The position numbers and the translations under genes are program-made. This document shows, in pieces, positions 32,417-40,855 of a stretch of DNA of 64,000 nucleotides; position 1 is the stretch's first letter; each line of letters begins with the position of its first letter. A model generated the notes under the pieces. The model was not told the DNA's origin. It saw nothing but the letters and a program-made list of their open reading frames with translations, and made no database searches. This stretch comes from Sphaerisporangium fuscum (GTDB lineage: Bacteria > Actinomycetota > Actinomycetes > Streptosporangiales > Streptosporangiaceae), in assembly GCF_018531465.1 (NCBI RefSeq), contig NZ_JAHDTF010000045.1, positions 1 to 64,000 on the forward strand. The letters are read 5' to 3'.

Positions 32417-34054
32417 TCATACCGACTGCCGCAACGACATCACCGCCCACGGCGCGAGTTCGATCTCCAGGTCGAGAACACCGGTGTCGGGCACGGTCAG
32501 CGTGAACCTGAGGAGGGAGTCGGCCACTCCGCTCAGGTACTCGCTCTCGGCCCGGGACAGGTTGAGGGGCGACCCGAGCCGGTACCAGGCCTCGGCGGCG
32601 TTGCCGTGCTCCCAGTCCACGATCTCGACAAGGAAGGTGGCGCCCGGCTCCAGCCCCCCGATCGAGTGGCGGATCCTCCGGCTCGGTCCCATCTCGCTCA
32701 GCGCGCGCGTCGCCGCATACGAGTTCTCCGAGCCGACACTCCTCATGGCCATGTCCTCGGGATAGTTGAAGAACACCGCGCAGACGGCCGACGTCCGGCT
32801 GTCACGGGTCACGACCCCGTCGGACGTCGCGAGCAGCAACCGGTCGCCGAGCCGTTCTAGCATCGCGAACGCGTGGAACGTCGGCTTGTGAATGCCCCCC
32901 TCGTTCACCAGGCCGAACCCGCCGTGAAACGGTCCGAGCCCCGCGCCCCCCTCCTCGAACACGTCGGTGAAGGTCCAGTAGGAGATCGAGTCGGCGAGGG
33001 TGGCGCACTTCAGATACGACCGTGTGATGGAGGTCGCCGCGAACACCGTGTCGTGGATGAAGTCGCGGGATGACGGCGACGTCGACCATTCGGTGATGTG
33101 GATCTCCGCGTCGGGATACGCGCTGTTCTTCACGAGCTTGCGGAGGAGGGTCAGGTCGTCGAACGTCGCATCGGCGTACCGGGTGATCTGCACCACGTCC
33201 CCGTCCGCGCCGAAGGCGAAGTCGGTGGGGTACAGGTGAGTCGAGATGAAGTCGATCGGGAGTCCGCGCTCCGCGCACCAGGCGATGAAGTCCTCGATCC
33301 ACACCGGGCGCCAGTCGAGGGCGTCCACGTCGGCCGCCATGGCGGTCTCGCGCGTCGCGGAGCGGTCCTCGACTTCGCCCTTGTAACGGTCGTCGGGCAC
33401 GAAGACGCTCGTCGCGGGCCCACCGACCTTCAGCTCGGGATCGATCTTCTTGATCGCCGTCACGGTCTGCTCGTAAAGCTCGAAGTACTCGGTTTTCGTC
33501 CCGGTCCAGAAGTGGGGAACCAGGTTCGGCTCGTTCCAGACCTCGAATCGCCACTTCCGCACCTCGGCGAGGCCGTAACGCTCGATCCAGTGCTCGACCG
33601 ACCTCGTGACCAGTTCGACCCAGCGCGCCATGTTCTTGGGCGGGCTGCAGTGGGCGCCCCACCAGAACACCGTCTCGGTCACCGTCGCCAGCTCGCGCGG
33701 CATGAAACCCAGCTCGACGAATGGACGGACACCGCAGTCCACGATGAAGTCGAACACCTTGTCCACGTAACTGAAGGTGTACAGGGGGGAGGTCAGGCGC
33801 TCGTTCTGCCCGAAACCGCCGCCGTAGCTCTCCCGGTACACGAACATGTCGTCGTGGAAAATGCCGTGAAAGCGGATGTATTGGACTCCGAGTGTGGCGA
33901 CGACCTCGGCGAATTGCCGTTGCCAGTCCGCGCGCAGCGCTTCGTTCGCCCGTCCGGCGCCGATACATCTGGTCCAGACGTGCGGGAGCGGACTCTCGTC
34001 GCACAGCTTGCCGTCGATCCGCAACCGGGGTCCGGACACACCGTCGCTCGTCAT
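32417..34054 (-). CDS. GH39-type glycoside hydrolase (beta-xylosidase-like)
   Basis: 545 residues, no signal peptide, so cytosolic. (beta/alpha)8 barrel with acid/base E175 in F-E-V-W-N-E-P-N and nucleophile E322 in I-H-I-T-E-W-S-T. These are the two signature strands of GH39 (beta-xylosidase/alpha-iduronidase). A C-terminal beta domain ends W-A-V-M-S-L. It lies downstream of the sugar transporter genes on the same strand and would hydrolyse the imported oligosaccharide. The exact sugar is not predictable; xylo-oligosaccharides are the usual family substrate. Confidence 0.88.
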   Translation of the reverse strand: MTSDGVSGPRLRIDGKLCDESPLPHVWTRCIGAGRANEALRADWQRQFAEVVATLGVQYIRFHGIFHDDMFVYRESYGGGFGQNERLTSPLYTFSYVDKVFDFIVDCGVRPFVELGFMPRELATVTETVFWWGAHCSPPKNMARWVELVTRSVEHWIERYGLAEVRKWRFEVWNEPNLVPHFWTGTKTEYFELYEQTVTAIKKIDPELKVGGPATSVFVPDDRYKGEVEDRSATRETAMAADVDALDWRPVWIEDFIAWCAERGLPIDFISTHLYPTDFAFGADGDVVQITRYADATFDDLTLLRKLVKNSAYPDAEIHITEWSTSPSSRDFIHDTVFAATSITRSYLKCATLADSISYWTFTDVFEEGGAGLGPFHGGFGLVNEGGIHKPTFHAFAMLERLGDRLLLATSDGVVTRDSRTSAVCAVFFNYPEDMAMRSVGSENSYAATRALSEMGPSRRIRHSIGGLEPGATFLVEIVDWEHGNAAEAWYRLGSPLNLSRAESEYLSGVADSLLRFTLTVPDTGVLDLEIELAPWAVMSLRQSV

Positions 34055-34194
34055 GGTCTCACTTCTCTTCTCAGGATCGTTTGCGAGTGGAAGATGGTCG
34101 GCGCGCGCACGCGAGACCGTCGCGGGGCGGATGTCGTACGGCCGCCGCGGAATGGGGATGCCGGATCAGATACCAGGCAGCCGGAATGTCGCCC

Positions 34195-35127
34195 CTAACC
34201 CTTGATGGCGCCCAGCGACAAGCCTGACTGCCAGAACCGCTGCAAACTGAGAAACGCGATGATCAACGGGATGATCGTCAGCAGCGCGGACGTGATCACC
34301 AGATTCTGGACGAGGGCGCCGTTTCCAGCCGTCGACCCCAGCTTGTTCCACTGATTGATACCGACGGTCAGCGGATACCATTCGGGATCCTTGAGCATGA
34401 TCAACGGCAGGAAGTAGTTGTTCCAGATGGACACGAACGAGAAGAGCAGGACCGTCACGCTTGCCGGCGCGAGCATCGGAAGCGCGATCTGGAGAAAGGT
34501 CCTGAACTCTCCGGCGCCGTCGATCTTCGCGGCCTCGAGCAGGCCGGTCGGGACGGCTTCCGCCGTGAACACCCACATCAGGTACAACCCGAACGGGTTG
34601 ATGAAGGACGGAACGAGAATCGCCCACGGGGTATTGGTCATGCCGAGATGCGCGAACAGCAGGAACTGCGGGATCGCCAGGGCGATGCCGGGGACCGAGA
34701 TCGATCCCAGTACGACGAAGAGGAACACCCGCTTGCCGGTGAAATCGAGCTTCGCCAGGGCGTAACCGCCGAGGGCGGCCAGAAAGGTCGAGACGGTCGC
34801 ACCCACGACGACGTACAGAACGGTGTTGAGAAGCCACCGGGAGAAGATCCCGTCCTGGTAGACGAACACCTCAATGATGTTGTCCCAAAGGGCGAACTCG
34901 CGGCCGGGCGCGAACCCGAACGACGACACGAAGTCGGCCTGCGACTTGGTCGCGTTGATGACCAACCACACGAGCGGCAGCAGGCAGTACAGGGTGAACA
35001 GACCCGTCATCACGGTGAGAGTCGTGCTCTTCTTGGGATTCTCCACCGTGTGGAGCCTGTGGCCGCGACCAGAACGACGGGGCGGCGTGCCGGAGGCCTC
35101 GGCTCGCCGGCTACTGATCGGACGCAT
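34195..35127 (-). CDS. Sugar ABC transporter permease, MalG type (CUT1)
   Basis: 310 residues, six membrane helices, with the EAA loop E-A-A-K-I-D-G-A-G-E-F-R-T-F-L-Q-I-A-L-P that contacts the ATPase. Overlaps the MalF-type gene by 17 nt, so the two are co-translated. No ATPase gene is in the cluster, as usual for actinomycete CUT1 systems that share an MsiK-type ATPase. Confidence 0.92.
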   Translation of the reverse strand: MRPISSRRAEASGTPPRRSGRGHRLHTVENPKKSTTLTVMTGLFTLYCLLPLVWLVINATKSQADFVSSFGFAPGREFALWDNIIEVFVYQDGIFSRWLLNTVLYVVVGATVSTFLAALGGYALAKLDFTGKRVFLFVVLGSISVPGIALAIPQFLLFAHLGMTNTPWAILVPSFINPFGLYLMWVFTAEAVPTGLLEAAKIDGAGEFRTFLQIALPMLAPASVTVLLFSFVSIWNNYFLPLIMLKDPEWYPLTVGINQWNKLGSTAGNGALVQNLVITSALLTIIPLIIAFLSLQRFWQSGLSLGAIKG

Positions 35128-36064
35128 TCCTCATCCCTCTGATCTGGACGGCGTAGGCGACGGCGATCGTGATCGCTGCCATGACGAGCGCGAGCGCCGC
35201 CGCATAGCCCTGCTGGGACCCGGTGAAGGCCAGGTTGTAGGCGTACAGGTTGGGCGTGTAGAAGGTGGTGACGCCGCTGTTGGCCACCATCGAGGGCAGG
35301 ATCTGCGGTTCGTTGAACATCTGGAACGTGCCGATGATCGAGAAAATGATCGTGACGACCAGGGATCCGCGGAGTGCCGGCAGCTTGATCGCGCGGACGA
35401 CCTGGAACTCGTTCGCCCCGTCGATCGCGGCCGCCTCGTAGAGTTCGCGCGGGACGGCCTTGAGCGCGGCGTAGAAGATGAGCATGTTGAAACCGGTGAA
35501 CGCCCACGTCACCATCAGGCCGATGGAGATGAGCGTGGTGCCGGGGGCGAAGGGGTCGATGTCCGTCCCCAGAGCGCGGTTGAGGCTGCCGAACAGGCCG
35601 TACTTGACGCCCAGCAGAAATCCCCACATGAGAGTCGCCACGATCGCCGGCACCGCATAGGGAAGGAAGATCGCCACCCGCGCGAACCTGGTGCCGTGCA
35701 GGCGCATGGAGTCCAGCGCCAGCGCCAGCGCCATGGCGAAGATCAGCATGATCGGCACCTGGACGAGTGTGAACCGGAAGACGCGTCCCACCCCGTCCCA
35801 GAACTGGGGATCCTGGAACAGCTTGCCGTAGTTGGCGAATCCGACGAACGTGTTGCCCCCGACCAGCTTGTCCTGGAAGAGGCTGAGGTAGGCGGCGTAC
35901 AGGATCGGCACGATGAACACGAGCGTGAACAGCGCCCCGAAGGGCGCGATGAACGCCAGTCCAACCTGCGATTTCCGGCGCCTGGGGGCCGGCGCCGGAG
36001 GCTGTGTCACATCCGGCGGGGCCGTGGCCGGAGGGGCGACGTCGAACCGACGTGCCAGGTCCAT
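35111..36064 (-). CDS. Sugar ABC transporter permease, MalF type (CUT1)
   Basis: 317 residues from ATG 36064, with GGAAGG upstream. A Pro/Arg-rich cytosolic N-terminus precedes six helices (V-G-L-A-F-I-A-P-F-G-A-L-F-T-L-V-F); the EAA loop is Y-E-A-A-A-I-D-G-A-N-E-F-Q. It partners the MalG-type permease to form the membrane channel. An upstream ATG at 36145 would run into the intergenic hairpin and is rejected. Confidence 0.92.
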   Translation of the reverse strand: MDLARRFDVAPPATAPPDVTQPPAPAPRRRKSQVGLAFIAPFGALFTLVFIVPILYAAYLSLFQDKLVGGNTFVGFANYGKLFQDPQFWDGVGRVFRFTLVQVPIMLIFAMALALALDSMRLHGTRFARVAIFLPYAVPAIVATLMWGFLLGVKYGLFGSLNRALGTDIDPFAPGTTLISIGLMVTWAFTGFNMLIFYAALKAVPRELYEAAAIDGANEFQVVRAIKLPALRGSLVVTIIFSIIGTFQMFNEPQILPSMVANSGVTTFYTPNLYAYNLAFTGSQQGYAAALALVMAAITIAVAYAVQIRGMRNASDQ

Positions 36065-36112
36065 GTCCGTGTTCCTTCCGATCCATCGCGTTGTCCGGCT
36101 CGCTTCTTCACC

Positions 36113-36154
36113 GGCCCCCGGGTGCGGCGACCGCCGTCGCCGCACCCGGGGGCC
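36113..36154 (-). promoter_or_regulatory. 19-bp perfect stem-loop between binding-protein and permease genes
   Basis: 36113-36131 and 36136-36154 are exact inverses with a CGCC tetraloop, extremely GC-rich. In binding-protein transport operons such a structure protects the upstream mRNA or partly terminates, so the binding protein is made in excess. Confidence 0.75.
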
Positions 36155-36163
36155 GTGGAACCG

Positions 36164-37480
36164 CTAGTCCACCTGGAAGCCCTGCTCGTTGCCGTACTGG
36201 ACGCAGCGCTGCTTCCACTGTTGGAGGATCTCGGCGAGCGAGACCTTGCCGGAGGTGTAGAACGGTGACGCGATGTCGCCATAGATCGAGCGGGCCCACT
36301 CGAAGAACGGCGGATACTGCCAGCCGCTCCCGACGATCTCCGACGCCTCGGCCAGCACGGCGCCCACCTTCTGGTCGCCGAAGTACTTGTTGACCTTGCC
36401 CTGGAACGTCTCGCTCTCCAGCACCGACGTGTTCGGCACGAAGGCGCCCGCGTCGACGCGGGACGAGAGCCCTCCGCCGTGCGTGAAGTACTCGAGGAAC
36501 TTGAAAGCCGCGTCCTTGTGTCCGGCCGCGGCCGGGATGCCGAAGGAGCTTCCGCCGTTCTCCGCTCCGACCTTGTCGCCCTGCTTCCACTGCGGCATCA
36601 GGGCGACTCTGAAGTCACCGGCGGCCTGCGGTGCGCGCTCGGGCAGCGTCGAAGTCAGCCAGCCGCCCATGGTCTGGGTGGCGAGGGTCCCGTCGTTGAG
36701 CGCTCGGTTCCACTCGTCGGACCAGCCCGTGATCTTGGTGTTGACCAGGCCTTCGTCGAGCATCTTCTGCCAGAAGGCCACGGCCCTGGTCGTGCCCTCG
36801 TCCGTGAAGTCGATGTGCACTTTGTTGCCGTTCACCGTGAACGGGTGACCGCCGGCCTGCCAGATGAGCGAGAGCAGGAAGAAGATGTCTCCCGTGTCCT
36901 GCGCGATGTAGTGGTCACCGCCGAGGGCGCGGACCTTCTTGGCGGCCGCGTAATACTCGTCCCACGTGGCGGGCGCCTTGTCGATGCCGGCCTTCTTGAG
37001 AGTGGCCGCGTTGTAGAACATCGCCGAGGGCCCGTAATCGGACGGTAGCGCGTAGACCTTGCCGTTGACCGTGACATCGTTCCACGCGGCCTGGACGTAG
37101 TCCTTCTTGAAGTTCTCGACGCCGAACCCCCCGAGATCGGTGAGCTTGCCCGGAATGGCGAAGTAGGGCACTGCGAAGTACTCGAACATCACCACGTCTG
37201 GTACGCCGGAGCCGGCCTGGATGGCGTTGTCGAGCGCCTTGTACTCGTCCTGGGACGAGCCCGCGTTGACGACCTCGACCTTGATATTCGGGTTCGCGGC
37301 CTGGAAGCCGGGAACGGCCCGCTCCACGGTGCCGTCCCAGCTCCAGACCGTGAGCTTCACCTTTTCGTCACCGCCTCCGCCGGCCGCGCTGCCGCCACCC
37401 GCGCCACCCGAGCACGCGGCCAGCGCCAACATCGGCACGAGTGCTGCGGAAAGGAGCCTTACCTTCTGGGAGAGCCGCAT
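36164..37480 (-). CDS. Sugar-binding lipoprotein of the CUT1 ABC transporter
   Basis: 438 residues. Lipoprotein signal with lipobox L-A-L-A-A-C-S-G-G, Gly/Ser linker, then a family 1 solute-binding fold (K-V-K-L-T-V-W-S-W-D-G-T-V-E; V-P-D-V-V-M-F-E-Y-F; Y-A-L-P-S-D-Y-G-P-S-A-M-F-Y-N). First gene of the operon; the promoter region contains two LacI-type half-palindromes. Captures an oligosaccharide outside the membrane. Confidence 0.92.
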   Translation of the reverse strand: MRLSQKVRLLSAALVPMLALAACSGGAGGGSAAGGGGDEKVKLTVWSWDGTVERAVPGFQAANPNIKVEVVNAGSSQDEYKALDNAIQAGSGVPDVVMFEYFAVPYFAIPGKLTDLGGFGVENFKKDYVQAAWNDVTVNGKVYALPSDYGPSAMFYNAATLKKAGIDKAPATWDEYYAAAKKVRALGGDHYIAQDTGDIFFLLSLIWQAGGHPFTVNGNKVHIDFTDEGTTRAVAFWQKMLDEGLVNTKITGWSDEWNRALNDGTLATQTMGGWLTSTLPERAPQAAGDFRVALMPQWKQGDKVGAENGGSSFGIPAAAGHKDAAFKFLEYFTHGGGLSSRVDAGAFVPNTSVLESETFQGKVNKYFGDQKVGAVLAEASEIVGSGWQYPPFFEWARSIYGDIASPFYTSGKVSLAEILQQWKQRCVQYGNEQGFQVD

Positions 37481-37509
37481 GAGCCTCTCCTCTCATCCCG
37501 AGGATGGTT

Positions 37510-37524
37510 TCGAAATTTTTTCGC
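37510..37524. promoter_or_regulatory. LacI-type operator, binding-protein side
   Basis: TCGAAA-TTT-TTTCGC, one mismatch from the operator at 37631-37645, 30 bp upstream of the binding-protein start. Confidence 0.65.
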
Positions 37525-37630
37525 AACTTGTTCGGTGCTGCCAGGACAGTAGGTGGTGCGTCCAGCCTGTGTCAACGGGTGAAAAACCGAGAATTCCTGC
37601 GGTGACCGGCCGAAAGAGATCATGGTAGAT

Positions 37631-37645
37631 TCGAAATAGTTTCGA
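37631..37645. promoter_or_regulatory. LacI-type operator, repressor side
   Basis: TCGAAA-TAG-TTTCGA is a perfect dyad 18 bp upstream of the LacI start codon. Together with 37510-37524 it brackets the divergent promoters. Confidence 0.7.
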
Positions 37646-37663
37646 TACCCGAGAGGAGCCCTG

Positions 37664-38707
37664 ATGCCACGGCGAGGTCGTTCCGAGCGAGCCACCTTGG
37701 CGGATGTCGCCCGACTGGCCGGCGTCTCGCCGACGACCGCCTCGAAGGTCCTCAACGGGCGCAGCGATGTGGGGACCAAGACGCGCGAGCTTGTCCTCGG
37801 AGTGATGGCCGAGATCGGCTACAAGCCGACGGCGGCGCGTCACGAGCGAACACGGGACCGGGCCCTCGTCACCGTGCTCGACATCGTGGAGTCCCGTTAC
37901 GCCGGAACGGTGCTCCAAGGGATACTCACGGCCGCGACCTCCGCCCAGGCCGAGCTCCTCCTTCGCCTGCCGCCCGACGAGCCCATCAGCACGAGCCGCA
38001 CGGCGGCCCGTGCCTGGATGGCGGAGCAGAAGGAGTCCGGTGTCGTCGGGTTCATCGCGCTCGCCGTCGCCGTGCCCGACTCAGTGCTCCTCGCCGCGGA
38101 GGATCTCGAGGTACCCGTCGTGACGATCGACCCGATCGACCCGATCGAATCCCGTGTCGTCAGCATCGGCTCCACCAACTGGGCAGGCGGTCGCGCGGCG
38201 ACCGAGCACGTCATCAGGCTCGGCCACCGCAGGATCGGCTGGATCGGCGGCCCGCTGGGATCTGCCCCCTCGGTGGAACGCTTCCACGGGTACCAGGCCG
38301 CGCTCGACTCGGCCGGCATCACGCCGGACCGCACACTGATCCGCCACGAGGCATTCTCCGTCGAGGCGGGACTCCGGCACGGCCATGACATCCTCACGCT
38401 CGACGAGCGCCCGACCGCGATCGTCTCGGGCAACGACGAGATCGCTGTCGGAGTCCTCGCGGCGGCCAAGGAGCTTCACATCACCGTCCCGGGCGAGCTG
38501 TCGGTCACCGGCTTCGACGACACGCCGCAGACCCAGTGGACCGCGCCCCGGCTCACGTCCGTCCGGCAGCCCCTCGCCGGCATGGGCCAGATGGCCGTCC
38601 AGACAGTCCTCGGCATGGCGGACGGCGTCCAGCCCGCCTCCCGGCACCTCCAACTGGCGACGACCCTCAGCGTCCGCGACTCGACGGGTCCGGTCCCGCC
38701 GTCCTGA
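37664..38707 (+). CDS. LacI-family repressor of the GH39/sugar transporter operon
   Basis: 347 residues. HTH T-L-A-D-V-A-R-L-A-G-V-S-P-T-T-A-S-K-V-L and hinge helix, then a periplasmic-binding-protein-like sensor domain ending with the usual D-D-T-P and T-S-V-R-Q-P segments. Ribosome-binding site GAGAGGAG at 37650-37657. Divergent from the transport operon with matching operators between them, so it should be its substrate-induced repressor. Confidence 0.93.
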   Translation: MPRRGRSERATLADVARLAGVSPTTASKVLNGRSDVGTKTRELVLGVMAEIGYKPTAARHERTRDRALVTVLDIVESRYAGTVLQGILTAATSAQAELLLRLPPDEPISTSRTAARAWMAEQKESGVVGFIALAVAVPDSVLLAAEDLEVPVVTIDPIDPIESRVVSIGSTNWAGGRAATEHVIRLGHRRIGWIGGPLGSAPSVERFHGYQAALDSAGITPDRTLIRHEAFSVEAGLRHGHDILTLDERPTAIVSGNDEIAVGVLAAAKELHITVPGELSVTGFDDTPQTQWTAPRLTSVRQPLAGMGQMAVQTVLGMADGVQPASRHLQLATTLSVRDSTGPVPPS

Positions 38708-38806
38708 TCGGCCCGCTTGAGCGTGGGATGAACCGTCCGGACCGGCCACGGTGATCAGTACTGCGGCGTTCAGATGCCGGTTTTCTCAAAGCTCAGCGCG
38801 ATAGGC

Positions 38807-38843
38807 GCTCGTCTGCTCGCCGGGTCGGAGCGAGCAGACGAGC
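38807..38843. terminator. Bidirectional terminator between LacI and SDR genes
   Basis: 38807-38820 and 38830-38843 are exact 14-bp inverses with a 9-nt loop, placed between two convergent genes. Confidence 0.75.
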
Positions 38844-38866
38844 ATGGGGTGCTTGGTGGCGTGGGT

Positions 38867-39616
38867 CTACATGGTCGTCCCGCCTGAGACGTCGAGGCGG
38901 TGTCCGGTGACGTAGCGGCTGTTGTCGGAGGCCAGGAAGGCGACGGTGTCGGCCACGTCGGCGGGTGTGCCGAGCCGGCCGAGGGGCGTCTGTGACGACA
39001 GCCAGGCCAGGGCCTCGCCGACCAGGCGTCCTTGGTGCATGTCGGTGTCGATGACGCCGGGGGCCACGAGGTTGACCGTGATGCCGCGCGGCCCGAGCTG
39101 CTTGGCCAGGGCGACGGTCATGACGTCGAGTGCGGCCTTGGACATGGCGTAGTCGATCGCCCGGGGCATGGCCGCCCCGCGGGTCAGCATGGTGCCCACG
39201 GTGATTATCCGCCCGCCGTCGCGCAGGCGTGGCAGCGCGAGCTGGGTGATGAAGAACGGGGCGGTGGTGTTGACCGCGAACAGGCGCTCGAGGCCCTCCC
39301 GGGTGACGCCGTCGATCTCGCTCTGCCCACCGAGGATGCCCGCGTTGTTGACCAGGATGTCCAGCCCGTCGGCGTGCGCGTCGAAGGCGGTCCACAGGGC
39401 TTCGGCGTCGCCGGGCGCGCCCAGCTCGGCCCGGACGGCGAAGGCCCGCCCGCCAGCCGCTTCGATGGCGGCGACGGTGTCCTTGGCGGCGGCGTGGTTG
39501 CCGCCGTAGTGCACGGCGACCCGGGCGCCTTCGCGGGCCAGCCGGGTGGCGATCGCGCGGCCGATGCCCCGGCTCGCGCCGGTCACCAGCGCCGTCTTGC
39601 CGGTCAATGTCGTCAT
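38867..39616 (-). CDS. Short-chain dehydrogenase/reductase
   Basis: 249 residues from ATG 39616 (AAAGG at about 8 nt). Cofactor motif T-G-A-S-R-G-I-G, N-N-A-G-I and catalytic Y-A-M-S-K; classical NADP(H) SDR. An alternative ATG at 39637 overlaps the stop of the FMN-reductase gene (ATGA) and would add seven residues. Last gene of a four-gene operon with pump, DsbA-like and FMN reductase, suggesting reduction or detoxification of the substance that relieves the divergent TetR. Confidence 0.9.
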   Translation of the reverse strand: MTTLTGKTALVTGASRGIGRAIATRLAREGARVAVHYGGNHAAAKDTVAAIEAAGGRAFAVRAELGAPGDAEALWTAFDAHADGLDILVNNAGILGGQSEIDGVTREGLERLFAVNTTAPFFITQLALPRLRDGGRIITVGTMLTRGAAMPRAIDYAMSKAALDVMTVALAKQLGPRGITVNLVAPGVIDTDMHQGRLVGEALAWLSSQTPLGRLGTPADVADTVAFLASDNSRYVTGHRLDVSGGTTM

Positions 39617-39633
39617 GATCATGCCTTTCTGCT

Positions 39634-40221
39634 TCATGCGGTGTAAGGGGTGGTGATTTTGGCGTCGCGCAGAATCCGCGCCCACCACGTCACCTGGTCC
39701 AGCAGGGTCTTGGCGGCGGTGGCCGGGCCGGTGGGGTCCTTTGGCTGCCCGTCGCCGTCGAAGCACTCCCAGGCGCCGTGGAAGCTGACGGTGTCCCTGG
39801 TGGTGACGGCGTGCAGTTCGGCGAAGACCGCGCGCAGGTGCTCCACCGCGCGCAGACCCCCGGAGACGCCGCCGTAGGAGACGAACGCCACCGGCTTGGC
39901 GTGGAACTGCTGGTTGTGCCAGTCGATGACGTTCTTCAGGCCGGCAGGGTAGCTGTGGTTGTACTCGGGGGTCACCACCACGAACGCGTCGGCGGCCGCC
40001 AGCCTCGGGGTCAGCCCGCCCAGAGCCTCCAGCACCGGCGTAGGCGCGGACATCGACGGGGCCGCCCCGCCGATCGGCACCTCGGCCAGATCGATCACAT
40101 CGACGTCCAGGTCCGTGCGGGAGGCGGCCTGGCCGGCGAACCAGCCGGCCACGGTCGGGCCGAAGCGCCCGTCGCGGACGCTGCCGACAATGACGGCCAG
40201 CCTCAGTGGGTCAGTGGTCAC
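39634..40221 (-). CDS. NADPH-dependent FMN reductase family protein
   Basis: 195 residues from GTG 40221 with AAGGAG about 6 nt upstream. Flavodoxin-like fold: V-I-V-G-S-V-R-D-G-R-F-G-P-T, T-P-E-Y-N-H-S-Y-P-A-G-L-K-N-V-I-D-W and Y-G-G-V-S-G-G-L-R-A, the FMN phosphate and isoalloxazine loops of quinone/azo/chromate reductases. Overlaps the DsbA-like gene by 11 nt. Confidence 0.9.
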   Translation of the reverse strand: MTTDPLRLAVIVGSVRDGRFGPTVAGWFAGQAASRTDLDVDVIDLAEVPIGGAAPSMSAPTPVLEALGGLTPRLAAADAFVVVTPEYNHSYPAGLKNVIDWHNQQFHAKPVAFVSYGGVSGGLRAVEHLRAVFAELHAVTTRDTVSFHGAWECFDGDGQPKDPTGPATAAKTLLDQVTWWARILRDAKITTPYTA

Positions 40222-40843
40222 GGTGTTCTCCTTTCGTGGTGGCGGCCTGTCGCAGGGCCGCCAGCAAGGTGGTCTCGGTCTGGGATCCGGTGAGCGGGGC
40301 CAGGTTCTCGATGAGGAAGACCGGCACGCCGGTGATGCCGAGGCGGCGCACGCCCTCAAGCCGGGCGCGCAGCTCGGCGGCAGGCACGTGGCCGGTGGTG
40401 ATGCCGGCCTCGGTGGCCAGCCGGGCGAGCGTGGCGGGGTCGCCGATGTGCAGCCCGTCGGTGAAGTGGGCGCGGAACAGGCGTTCGGCCATGAGCTCGG
40501 CCTTGCCCTGGCGGGCGGCGTCGGCGATGAGGCGGTGGGCGTCGAAGGTGCCGGTGGCGATCGCCTTGCCGTACTCCAGCCGCAGGCCTTCACCGGCCGC
40601 GCGTTCGGCGAAGGCGAGCGCGCCGGCGGCCGCCTGCGGGCCGAAGGTCTGTTCCAGGACCGTCAGCAGCGGACGCCCGTCGGCCGGGGCACCCGGGGCG
40701 AGTTCGAAGGGCAGGAACTCCACGGCCACCGGCAGGCCCTCGGCCCTGAGCCGGTCCGCGGCGCGGGCGAAGCGGGTGTAGCCGAGGTAGGAGTGTACGC
40801 AGATGACGTCCATCACGAGCTGGACGTTCACACTCTTTCGCAT
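40211..40843 (-). CDS. DsbA/FrnE-like protein without the catalytic cysteines
   Basis: 210 residues. Thioredoxin-fold 2-hydroxychromene isomerase/FrnE group: V-M-D-V-I-C-V-H-S-Y-L-G, E-F-L-P-F-E-L, then G-V-P-V-F-L-I-E-N. At the N-terminus, where FrnE carries a C-P-W-C box, this protein has C-V-H-S, so only one Cys is left and a dithiol exchange role is unlikely. It more likely acts as an isomerase or glutathione-type transferase relative. Encoded 12 nt after the MFS gene. Confidence 0.82.
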   Translation of the reverse strand: MRKSVNVQLVMDVICVHSYLGYTRFARAADRLRAEGLPVAVEFLPFELAPGAPADGRPLLTVLEQTFGPQAAAGALAFAERAAGEGLRLEYGKAIATGTFDAHRLIADAARQGKAELMAERLFRAHFTDGLHIGDPATLARLATEAGITTGHVPAAELRARLEGVRRLGITGVPVFLIENLAPLTGSQTETTLLAALRQAATTKGEHRDH

Positions 40844-40855
40844 CGGTGCCCCGCC

